From NCBI GenBank assembly GCA_033032865.1, contig JAWHQI010000064.1, positions 7,936,001 through 8,000,000 of the forward strand: DNA of 64,000 bases, read 5' to 3'. The DNA comes from Dactylorhiza incarnata. Taxonomy: Eukaryota; Streptophyta; Magnoliopsida; Asparagales; Orchidaceae. The notes under the pieces were generated by a model that saw only the letters and a list, made by a program, of their open reading frames with translations, did no database searches and was not told where the DNA came from. Position numbers and translations under genes: made by a program. Positions 43,451 through 53,085 of the stretch are shown here, in pieces (positions within the stretch are counted from its first letter, which is position 1; each line of letters opens with the position of its first letter).

Positions 43451-43911
43451 AGATCATCGGAGTGCCGCACGACGACCATTTGTCCTTTATCATTTTCTCA
43501 AATCATTTGCCACTAAAGTCACGAGCTAGTACTCATGCAAGACCGCCACTATAAAGTTGCGAGCTAGTTCTCGTGACATCCTCCGCTATAAAGTCGTGGG
43601 CCCGCACTCGCGCACCATTTATTACGTATTCCCTGCCATGACAGCTTCAAACTCAAACCTTGCATGGGCATCACAGGCAGGACAACCCCCGCATGGCCAC
43701 TCCACAAGGACCAGCCCTGGGGAAGGATCATGGCGCGCACATCCCAGAGCAAGGACAGACTCCCACCGTCACAAACTGCAGCATGGCATCTACGAACACG
43801 CAGCGGCATCCTCCGGTTTACCCGGATCTCACCCAGACATTTAACTCCATCCCCTGGTTTACCCGGATCACTCCCAGATATTCAGTTACATCCCCCAGGA
43901 TTGCACCCTTA
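43451..43911. other. 3' non-coding region of the second Tat-like element, part 1
   Basis: Hairpin-type repeats (about 43515-43620; CACGAGCTAGTACTCATGC, GCGAGCTAGTTCTCGTG, separated by CACTATAAAGT or CCGCTATAAAGT) match the family at 35065-35370. Then short repeats of GGTTTACCCGGATC. The Harbinger transposon interrupts it at 43912 and it resumes at 48447. Confidence 0.6.
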
Positions 43912-44000
43912 GGGTCCGTTTGGTTCGGCTTATAAGCCCCGGTGCGGCAGAAAAGAAACGCTGTTTAGGGCGACAGCAGCGTTTGGCGCTGCTGATGGAC

Positions 44001-44030
44001 GAAACGGAGGTTATTAATAACCTCCGTTTC
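44001..44030. repeat. Perfect 30-bp palindrome near the left end of the Harbinger element
   Basis: Two inverted copies of GAAACGGAGGTTATT meeting at the centre. The AAACGGAGGTT arm resembles the reverse complement of the AAACTCCATTT repeats near the right end. Confidence 0.85.
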
Positions 44031-44384
44031 CTTGTTAAGGCCAGACGCGGGTTATTTGGCCAGTCCAGCCGCGCCGTCCCCCGCTTCGTCCCCGCGTCTA
44101 GGTTTTCTTCTCCCCCGATCTCCAAAATCTCGTGTCGTCGACGCCGATTTCGCCGGTTTTCCTCGACGCCGTTGCCTCGCCGCCTTCCGTCGCCAACATA
44201 CGCCCACCTCGTCGTCCATAGGAGCCACTCACGCCGCCGGATTGCTTCTCCCTTGTCTCCCACAGATCTCATCGCCGTTGCCACGCCGCCTGCCGCCGCC
44301 TCTCCAGTTTCTGTCAGCGCCGTCGCCTCCTCTCTAGTTCCCTGCCCCCCTTTTTAGGTATATCTCCTATTTTTCTCTATTATT

Positions 44385-45615
44385 ATGAATTTTTATTTGT
44401 GTGTGTGTTGTGTATGTGCTGTGTGTGAGTTTGTGTTGTTATGTGTGTGTCATGTGTTGTTGATTTATGTGTTGTGTGTGTGTTTTTGTGGCTGTATATG
44501 TGTATGTGTTTGTGTGTATATGTTTGTATGTGTGGCTGTGTACATGTATGTGTGTGGTGTATTTGTGTGGTTGTGTATATGTATGTGTGTGGTGTATTTG
44601 TGGTGGCTTTGTATGTGATGTGTATATGTGTGTGTTGTATATGTATGTTGTGTGTTTGCTGTGTGTGTGTGTGTGTTTGCTGTGTGTGTATATATGTATG
44701 TGTATGTGTGTGTGTTTGTGTGTATTTTATTTGTGTGTGTGTTATATGTTTTGGTGTGTTTTTGTTTGTATGTGTGTGTGTTATATGTTTGTGTGTGTGT
44801 TATATGTTTGTGTGTGTGTGTGTTATATGTTTGTGTGTGTGTGTGTTATATGTGTTGGTGTATTTTGTTTGTTATTTGTTTGTGTGTGTGTTATATGTTT
44901 GTGTGTGTATGTGTGTTATGTATGTGTGTGTGTTATATGTTTTGGTGTATATATGTTTGTGTGTGTTGGTGTGGTGGCTGTGTATATGTATGTTTTTTGT
45001 TTATATGTGTTGTGTGTGTGTATTTGTGGTGGCTGTGTATGTGTGTGTTATATGTTTTGGTGTATTTGTGGTGGCTGTGTATGCGTATATGTGTGGCTGT
45101 GTATGTGAGTGTGTGTATATATATATGTATGTGTGTGTATATGTGTATGAGTGTGTGTATGTGTATGTGTGTGTGTGTGTAGCTGTGTGTGTGTGTGTAT
45201 ATGTTTATGTGTGTGTGTGGCTGTGTGTGTGTGTGTATGTGTATATATATATGTGTGTGTGTGTGTATATATGTTTATGAGTGTGTGTATGTTTATGAGT
45301 GATTTCAAGTTTCTTTACATGGTTTTGTTTATATGTGTATGTGTATATATATATATGTGTGGCTGTGTATGTGAGTGTGTGTATATATATATGTATGTGT
45401 GTGTATATGTGTATGTGTGTGTGTATGTGTATGTGTGTGTGTGTGTAGCTGTGTGTGTGTATATGTTTATGTGTGTGTGTGGCTGTGTGTGTGTGTGTAT
45501 ATATATGTGTGGATGTGTATGTGAGTGTGTGTATATATATATGTATGTGTGTGTATATGTGTATGTGTGTGTGTGTATGTGTATGTATGTGTGTGTGTAT
45601 GTGTGTGTGTGTGTA

Positions 45616-45648
<33 letters not shown>

Positions 45649-45700
45649 ATGTGTGTGTGTATGTTTATGTTTGTGTGTTTACATGTTAATATGTTTACAT
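44385..45700 (+). repeat. About 1.3 kb of (TG)n-dominated microsatellite
   Basis: Interrupted TGTGTG/TATATG/TGTTATATG repeat. It lies between the probable leader donor (near 44357) and the ORF1 acceptor (TTTTTTAAG|ATG), so it is intronic. The Cys/Val/Tyr-rich open frames across it are artefacts. Confidence 0.9.
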
Positions 45701-45729
45701 ATCTTTATATGTTTGCATTTTTTTTTAAG

Positions 45730-46651
45730 ATGGGTAAGGCGAAAGACGGTGGTGTGTCTGCTATTTGGGATGCAAACGATGTTCTGATTTTCTGCGATAT
45801 ATGCATCCATGAAATAGAGCTTGGTAACCGACCCACAACCCATTTTAGTAAAGAGGGCTGGTTAAATGTGACTACAAAATTTCAACTACAAACTGGAAAA
45901 AACTACGATAAAGTTCAAATGAAGAACAAATGGGATCATTTGAAGAAGGAGTGGAAAATTTGGAGTGAGCTAAAACGTGGGTCCACTGGTTTGGGTTGGA
46001 ATCCGACTACAAAGACTATAGATGCTTCGGACGAGTGGTGGACTGAGAGATTGAAGGTATTCATTTATTTAAAAATGATGATTTAACTTTATGTTCAATT
46101 ATTTGCCCTTCCTAATTTGTGTTATAATATTGTAGGTTGTCTCAGCGGCCAAAAAGTTCAGATATGCGGGCATCCCCCCTGAGTTAGAGGAACGATTGAG
46201 CAGGATGTTCGATTCAGTTATTGCATGTGGACGTCATGCTACCATTCCTGACTTAAGGAGTAATCCACCAGAGTCTACCGACGAGAGAGCGTTGTCCGGT
46301 GGGGAGAATGACATCCAGGAGGATGATGTTGCACCACCTCCCCCCGAGGTCACATCGGCGAGGAAGAAGAAGAAAGGAAAGAGAAGTGCCACCAGCTCCG
46401 TCTTAGAAGATCTAGCAGAATCTTCAAAGACCATCAGTCGATGCATTCAGGAACATCCAAAGAGCAACCCTTATACTATTACTCAGGCATTAGAGCGGTT
46501 AAGTGGATACCCCGACGTTGTAGCGGACGAGAAATTCTATGACTTTGCCATCACATTTCTGTTGGACAAAGGTCATAGAGAGGCATTTATGTTCCTACCC
46601 GAGGGTATGAACATAAAGTGGATTTATAACCGCTACAATGGTGGGGGGTAG
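45730..46651 (+). CDS. Harbinger Myb/SANT-like DNA-binding protein (ORF1)
   Basis: Two exons, 45730-46056 (109 codons) and 46136-46651, joined by a 79-bp GT-AG intron (TTGAAG|GTATTC ... TTGTAG|GTTGTC) in phase 0, giving 280 residues. The N-terminal half has the tryptophan pattern of the Myb/SANT-like domain (AIWDANDVLIFCDICIHEI, KNKWDHLKKEWKIWSELKRG, DEWWTERLK). Then an acidic/proline stretch, a basic KKKKGKR patch (about residues 170-176, candidate nuclear signal) and a C-terminal helical region. In PIF/Harbinger systems this partner binds the ends and helps transposase enter the nucleus (family knowledge). ATG directly follows a splice acceptor. Confidence 0.88.
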
Positions 46652-46889
46652 AATTATTCTGGTTAGGGTCATGGAGTTTGAGACTGTTATTTTTATTTAT
46701 GATGTTGTGTTTGGATATTTCTAGTATTCCTACTGTTACTACTGTTAGACTGTTATTACTGTTTGACTGTTACTGTTATTCTGCTACAATGTTGGTTAGA
46801 TAAAGTATTTGTATGTTTCTGCTAGACTGTTTACGACGTTTTATGTTATTGTTGTTGTGGTTAATGTCATGTCTTTTGTGTATCAGAAT

Positions 46890-48180
46890 ATGTCTACCAA
46901 TGACTCAGATGATTCAGAAGATAGCTTTGAGGCTATTCAAAATTATGCGACCGCACATCATCAAAATGTGGTAGCAGCAGTTACTATCTTAGCTGAAAGC
47001 AGTTCTCTTTTCAACCAACCAGTACCTTGCATGACTTCGAAGCAAACAGGTCATAAATGGGTAGGAGAAATGCTAGCAGGCTCGACAGTCCGGTTTCATA
47101 ATTCATTTCGGATGTCCCAAGATATTTTTATGGATCTATTGCATATCTTGGAGGAGAAGTACGGATTTCACGGGACGAGACGGACTGCATCTAGAGAGAT
47201 TTTGGCACTGACCTTGGACATACTGTCTCATAACGAGGTCATGAGGAAGACATGTGAGCGGTTTCAGCACTCAACAGAGACTGCTAGCAGGTTTTTTGGA
47301 GAAGGCATTCGCGTGTTGATACTACTGGCGGCAGAAGTGATTCAACCATTAGATAGATCTTTCAGTAGCACACCGCCAGAGATTCTGTATGACACACGTT
47401 ACATGCCATTCTTTAAAGATTGTGTCGGTGCAATTGATGGAACACATGTTCATGCATGCGCACCTGTTCGTGATCAAGTACCGTACATTGGGAGACATGG
47501 CATGCCAACACAAAATGTGATGGCTGCTTGTGATTTCAACATGTGTTTCACGTTTGTTATGCCAGGTTGGGAAGGCTCTGCGCATGATAGCCGCATTTTC
47601 AATTATGCGCTTCGGGATCCCCGTTACAAATTTCCGCATCCACCACCAGGTAATAAGATTTCTACTCCATTTTTTATACTTCTCACCTTTGAAGCATAAC
47701 GAATTTTGATCCTGGTTTTCAGGAAAATATTACTTGGTGGACTCTGGGTATCCGCTACAAAGGGGATACTTGAAACCATATCCAGAGACACGTTATCATC
47801 TCCCAGACTTTGCTCGTGGCGGGCGTGCACCGGAAGGACGCCGAGAGATATTCAATCACGCGCACTCATCCCTTAGAAGTGTTATTGAAAGATCGTTTGG
47901 GATTTGGAAGAAAAAGTGGGCCATATTGCGTGATATGCCGAGCTACAGCTTCACCAAACAAACCGATATTGTGATGGCGACAATGGCACTGCATAATTTT
48001 ATTCGGAGGCACCCGTCGCGGAGGGATATTGATTTCAATGAGTTCGAGCAGGGAGGTGGTGATGAGGGGGTGAGCACACAAGGGCATCAAGTAGTTTGTC
48101 CTGATACAGCAGGCGGGGTAGATGAGATGATCACGTTGCGTGAAAATATAGCGCAACAGTTGTACACTTCTAGATCTTAG
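46890..48180 (+). CDS. Harbinger DDE transposase
   Basis: Exons 46890-47649 and 47723-48180, joined at PPPG|KYYLVDSGYP across a 73-bp GT-AG intron; 405 residues. Contains an N-terminal helix-turn-helix-like region (FRMSQDIFMDLLHILEEKYG, SREILALTLDILSHNEVMRK) and the DDE_Tnp_4-type nuclease with all three acidic residues visible: VGAIDGTHVHA, GSAHDSRIF and SVIERSFGIWKKKW. The start at 46890 gives MSTNDSDDSED; frames further upstream open only at non-ATG codons. No stops or frameshifts, so the enzyme may be active. It cuts at the TIRs and integrates at TTA/TAA targets (family knowledge, matching the TSDs here). Confidence 0.92.
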
Positions 48181-48261
48181 ATGGTGAGATGAATTATTGG
48201 TATTTATATCTATTATAGTCAGTATTATCAAGATTGTGTGTTTTATGGAACAACAATTTTT

Positions 48262-48410
48262 TTTTTCAAAAACTCCATTTAACCCAAACAAAATTTATAA
48301 AACTCCATTTCAATAAGCACTGAAAACTCCATTTCACCCAAACAGTTTTTTAACAAAACTCCATTTCTCAGAAACAGCTCTTTTTCAAAACTCCATTTCT
48401 GATCAGCAGC
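48262..48410. repeat. Subterminal AAACTCCATTT repeats of the Harbinger element
   Basis: Five copies of AAACTCCATTT in about 150 bp, some with ACCCAAACA between them, just inside the right TIR. Candidate binding sites for the element's own proteins. Confidence 0.8.
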
Positions 48411-48446
48411 TTTTCATCAGCAACAGCCCAACCAAACGGACCCTTA

Positions 48447-48792
48447 GTCTCTCTCTGGCGGTCAAAGGTTGCCCTCAAGTCCAGGCGATCGAGCACGGAG
48501 CTATTTGGGTCTCATCCTTCACGACCTCTCGCTGTCAGGGATCGATGATCAGCCCTTCTTCGCACATCAAGTCACAGCACTGTCAGGGCCTGCCCCCCTC
48601 ACGGTCGCCTTAGTTTGAAGATTCGCTCTTCACCAGCACAAAATCAACGACATCCCCCAGAAATCCTGGGTCGCGCCATCAACGACATACCCTAGAATAG
48701 CACCCTCAGTCTCTCCCTGGCGGGCAAAGGTTGCCCCCAAGTCCAAGCGATCGAACATGGAGCTATCCGGGTCTCATCCTTCATAACCTCTC
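48447..48792. other. 3' non-coding region of the second Tat-like element, part 2
   Basis: Contains tandem units of about 258 bp starting AGTCTCTCTCTGGCGG (about 48447) and CAGTCTCTCCCTGGCGG (about 48706), both followed by AAAGGTTGCCC. The second unit is split by the solo LTR and ends at about 50100. No gene. Confidence 0.6.
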
Positions 48793-50030
48793 TGTTAAAT
48801 TTTTGAAGTGGAAGTGGAATTGTGCTGGGTGGTCTGGAGATTGGAGACCGCAGAGACCGCGCAGTCTGCGCTGGTGCTCTGGCCGGTTCTATCTGTCGAT
48901 CTGTCTGGGCGGTCTGATCTGGGAGATCGCTGTTTATCCAAGAAGCTCGTGCTGGTTGTTCTGGCGACTTGTTCAAGTCGGCCAGATGTTCAGTAGGTCT
49001 GCCTTCTTGCAGTGACCTGGCGGTCTGATGTTTTGTTCTAGTCGGTCTGGGTTACTGAAGAAGTTCTTTGCTTTTGCAATAAGATCGGGCGGTCTATTTT
49101 TCGGAGACTGCGGTAACCAGGCGGTTTGCGATAACCGTATGGTTTAATAAGGAGCTGTTAGCTTTGCTGAGCTCGGGCGGTCTGTTTTGTGAGACCGCTC
49201 GCGATCTGATGGGCGGTTATTGTATCCCAGTTTGTGTGGTGACGACATCCGTCTACTCGCCTATAAATAGGGGTGCAGGGCTCGTCATTCATAACGAGAA
49301 CTGTAAGAACCAAAGTTGGCTTGATTGTGTCGGTCTCACTTTGAGGTCGCGCGGTCTGAGATTTTGACTGACCGGTTTTGTGTGTTCGCAGGTTAGCGGC
49401 TAGCAGCTCGCGGTCAGCTTGTCTCCTTTCTTCCAGCTTTGAATAAACCAGTCCGGACAGACTGTGTTTAGGTGTTCTTGGTCTGTGCAGTGGACTCAGT
49501 TGATCAGGCGGTCTTAAGTGGCCAGGCGATCTTGAGTTGCGGTCTGCAACAGGTAGCAGTTTCTTTGTTCAGTGTTCGCGGGTTCTTCTGTGATCTGGAG
49601 ACCGTGCGGTCTGGGCGATCAAGAAGTGTGAATTGGTTATTTTCAGCAGTGAAATAAGCAGCAGGTCGGGCGGTCTGTGGTTGTGGTCTGAAATGTGCGG
49701 CTTGTGCTCTGTTCATGCGGTCTTAGGGGCTTCCCGTCTGGCTTGTTTGTTCGCGCGGTCTCAGGGGCTTCCCGTCTGCCTTGTCTGTTCGCGCGGTCTA
49801 GCGGTCTCAGGTGGTCAAGTCGCCAGCAGCTTGTATTTTGTGTTTTGTGCTTCTCTCCTCCGTGATTCTTATGAATCATATCTCGCCATGTATACCTCGA
49901 ATTGTGAAGAGATAGTTAATACCATAGCACTATTCGTTCTTCCCATTGTCATTGATGTGCTACACTTGTGAAAAGTTTTGTGAAGTGTTTCCGCATTTTA
50001 CTTCACCTCCGGACCTCAAGTTTTTCAACA
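48793..50030 (+). mobile_element. Solo LTR, 1238 bp, TSD CTCTC
   Basis: TGTTAAATTTTTGAAG...AAGTTTTTCAACA flanked by CTCTC (48788-48792 and 50031-50035). The interrupted tandem repeat rejoins cleanly when it is removed. TATAAATAGGGG at about 49261. Carries about fifteen or more GCGGTCT motifs. No primer-binding site or coding sequence, as expected after recombination between two LTRs. Probably a copia-type LTR. Confidence 0.85.
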
Positions 50031-50100
50031 CTCTCACTGTCAGGGATCGAAGTTTAGCCCTTCTCCGCACAGCAAGTCAAAACACTGTCAGGGTCTGCCC

Positions 50101-50765
50101 TGTAACATCCCGACTTTTATTGGGTCAATAGACCCTAGTGGACCCAATAAAAGTAACCCAAAGGATAGAAAATAACCCTATTGTAGGATAGTGTGCTAGA
50201 GAACCCTTATTTAACTTCTGGCAGTTCCGTTAGACACGTATAATCAATACGAGTGCAATGGAACTCGTCCCAATTCAATCCGAGGTCGTTTAAAGAAAAC
50301 GGTCATTTTGAGTATCGTAGCGCGTCACAACAACGTCGTTGGGGTATAGTGACCATACGTACTCCAAATTAACTTATGTCAGTTCTGTTAGACTCGTATA
50401 ATCAACACGAGTGCAATGGAACTTGTCTCATTTCAATCCGAGGTCATTTAGAGAAAATGACTATTTTGAGTATCGTAGTGTGTCACAACAACATTGTTGG
50501 GGGTACAATGACCATACGTACTCCAAATTGACTTCCTTCAGTTCCGACAGACTCGTATAATCAATACGAGTGCAATGGAACTCATCTTATTTCAATCTGA
50601 GGTCGTTTAAAGAAAACGACCGTTTTGAGTATCGTAGCGCGTCACAACAACGTCGTTGGGGTATACTAACCATACGTACTCCGAATTGACTTTCGTCAGT
50701 TGCATTTGTACAACCCAGTGTTTGCCAGGGGGTAAAGATGAGGATCGAGTATAGGTGAGTCAAGG
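50101..50765. repeat. LTR-like start with about 158-bp tandem repeats
   Basis: Begins TGTAACATCCCGACTTTTAT, a common start for plant gypsy LTRs, with a perfect 14-bp-arm hairpin (50113-50126 and 50141-50154). Then at least three units of about 158 bp start near 50215, 50373 and 50533, each with CAGTTC..TTAGAC.CGTATAATC, GTGCAATGGAAC and CATACGTACTCC segments. Interrupted at 50766 by element C. No coding sequence. Confidence 0.65.
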
Positions 50766-51451
50766 TGTTGGGAATATTGCCCTCAATGTTTCTTTGATCT
50801 GAAGAGACATCACTCACAATGTTAAGTATATATTGTATTTGATAAACCCTATTTTGCATCAGGAATATGCAGGGTTAAGATATTCCAAGCATTGAAATAA
50901 GGTCAGTGGTTTGCTGTCAAAACCGCTGAGAAGAACTCACTGTCTCAGCGGAATCGCTGAGACGAGGCCAGGAGTCGCTGAGAAGAGGTCTGCCTCAGCT
51001 GAGCTGCAGATAGACAAAATCCACTGAGAAGACTATCTGTCTCAGCGGATCCGCTGAGACCAATACAGCTAAACTACTGAGACGGAAGACTATCTCAGCC
51101 CAACCGCTGAGACGGAAGACTGTCTCACCAACCGCTGAGACATATTCAAATCAGAAAGAAGACGTTGGCGGGACTTGCTTTTGTCGCAACCAGCTGTAAA
51201 GGGAAGATAAAGTTTTCAATCCTCTTCCAAAGTGTCAGGGCCCCTTACTAAGAGTTGTTGAAGACAAATGAAGTATAAAAGAACATCTTAGGGCACTTTT
51301 AGAAGACTAGTTGGTGCTGAAAAGCAGAGAGCTATTATCACTATTCCATTGACGGCTCTCAAGTTTACTCTCCTCCTACTAACTGAACCAGATAGAAGAG
51401 AGAAGGAAAGAAGATAAATTTTCTATCCAGAAGAGCAAGAAGATCTTTACT
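50766..51451 (+). repeat. 5' LTR of Sirevirus-like element C, first part
   Basis: Starts TGTTGGGAATATTGCC. About 50920-51140 carries an array of CCGCTGAG/CTCAGCGG motifs, followed by TATAAAAG near 51276. Interrupted by element B at 51452 and resumes at 62343; the duplicated TTACT proves the insertion. Confidence 0.82.
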
Positions 51452-53006
51452 TGTTGGGATCATTGCCCACAATGTCTTAGATTTGGAGAAGTCCATTCAT
51501 AAGTCAAAGATATATCTCAGAATATATTTGATATACTCTCTAGAATCAATGTGCAGGAGATCAGGTCAGGCAAAAAGTTCATGGAATTCATTCAAGTTCA
51601 CAAGCGTCGAGACATCATACATTGCTCGACGCCTGTGACCCAGAAGCGTTGACTCATGTCTACTACTCAAATAGACAAGGTCGTCGCTGAAGTTCTGAGA
51701 TCAATTTTGGAAGCGTCGAGCCAAGTTGTGTCGCTCGACGCCTTGGAAAGAGAAGTGTCGACTTAACTTCAGTCAGCTCAGCGCCAACCAGAAGTGTCGA
51801 GATATGAAGGCTTAGTTAAGAAGCGTCGAGCCCCTGGATGTTGCTCAACTTCTTCAGATAAAAAGCGTCGACTAAGTGATGTTTGCTCAATGCCTGAGAA
51901 GGAGGAGTCGAGAGCTTCAGTCTAAGGAGTATGCGTCGAGCGTCTAAATATCGCTCGACGCCTAATTGGAAAACCGTCGACAGAGATGTTAAGTGTTCAA
52001 CGCCTCTTCTACAAATACTCTGAACTGAGGAATATCTTCCACAGCTAGCTGAGCTTTTGTTTTCATTAAAGACCGTTGAAGACGTAACGTCATGCTGACG
52101 TGGAGAAGCGTAACAGACATTGCAAATGACGGGCTATAAATAGAAGTCATGACCTATGGGTTGTACAGTTAATCCAAGTTATGAAGTGAAGAAAAGTGAA
52201 GTTAGAAAAGTTTTCCTATCTTCTCAAAAGCAATTATCGTCTCCATCATTTTGAGAGAAAGTTTGAGATAGAATCTGGAGAAGTTGTCTTCCTTTTCAGA
52301 ACCATTCTAAATTGAAGATCTCATTCAGCAATCTTGTGCTGATACCTCTCTCTGAAAGAAGAAGATCAAGAAGGAAGAATCTGTCTTCCCAGGAAGAAGA
52401 ACAGTCATCACAGCCTGTCGAATCAAGAAGATCATTTGCTGCTGCTGTTCTACTGAAGATTTCTGTCTGATCATTCAGATAGATCAAGAAGGCTCAACAA
52501 TCTCGTATCTGAGTCTAAGTATTTGTAATCCCCTTTATAAATTTCTGTAGGATCTGAGTTGTCAGATCTGAGTGTAGGATCTGTCAAGGATCTGAGTTGT
52601 AGGATCAGGTGTGATCTGAGTTGTAAGATTCAGGGGTAAATCTGAGCTGTAGGCCTAGTTATAAAGGCTGAGGTAGGATCTGTTTGATCTGAGTTAGTAA
52701 GATCTGTGAATCTGAGACTGTAAGATCAGTTGTGATCTGAGCTGTAAGACCTGTTTGTGGTCTGAGATCTGGAGGAGTTATAACCTCTATCTAGCACACT
52801 GCTAGAAGGGGAGAAGGGGGAAAGTGGATTACCCAAGATACGTGGAACCACTATAAAAATTCTGTGTGCTCTTTTCTGTGTATATCTTTATTTCTTGAAA
52901 GCTCTGATCAGTTTTATCTCGATTATAGTCAAGAATCGTAATAGTTTTTAAATAACCTATTCACCCCCCCTTTAGGTGATTAGCTACCCTTAATTAAAGT
53001 CTTTCA
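51452..53006 (+). repeat. 5' LTR of element B
   Basis: 1555 bp, TGTTGGGATC...CTTTCA. About 51598-51985 carries many GCGTCGAG/CTCGACGC motifs. TATAAATAG at 52135-52143. About 52550-52760 carries GATCTGAGTTGTAGG direct repeats. A GGAACCACTATAAA block lies near 52845 and CTATTCACCCCCCC near 52965. Confidence 0.9.
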
Positions 53007-53008
53007 AG

Positions 53009-53021
53009 TGGTATCAGAGGT
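53009..53021 (+). other. Primer-binding site of element B
   Basis: TGGTATCAGAGGT two bases after the LTR end, the standard initiator-Met tRNA primer site of plant copia elements. Confidence 0.9.
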
Positions 53022-53085
53022 AGGTTGTTCAAGAAAAGGTTTAACAGCCTGAACAAGTTCCTCCTAAGGGTAGATTTCTAAAGTC

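Larger units (their letters stand above)
43912..48443 (+). mobile_element. Structurally complete PIF/Harbinger transposon, 4532 bp
   Basis: TSD TTA (43909-43911 and 48444-48446). TIRs GGGTCCGTTTGGTTCGGCT (left) and GGGTCCGTTTGGTTGGGCT (right, reverse complement). Carries both proteins this superfamily needs: a Myb/SANT-like DNA-binding protein (45730-46651) and a DDE transposase (46890-48180), both plus strand with clean splice sites. A GC-rich leader (about 44060-44355) ends at a GTATAT donor and a 1.3-kb TG repeat lies in the following intron. Subterminal AAACTCCATTT repeats and a 30-bp palindrome are candidate transposase-binding sites. No disabling lesion was seen. Confidence 0.92.

Noticed and set aside
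44441..45280. Cys/Val/Tyr-rich frames of up to 279 codons
   Set aside because: Translation of a (TG)n microsatellite lying in an intron of the Harbinger element.
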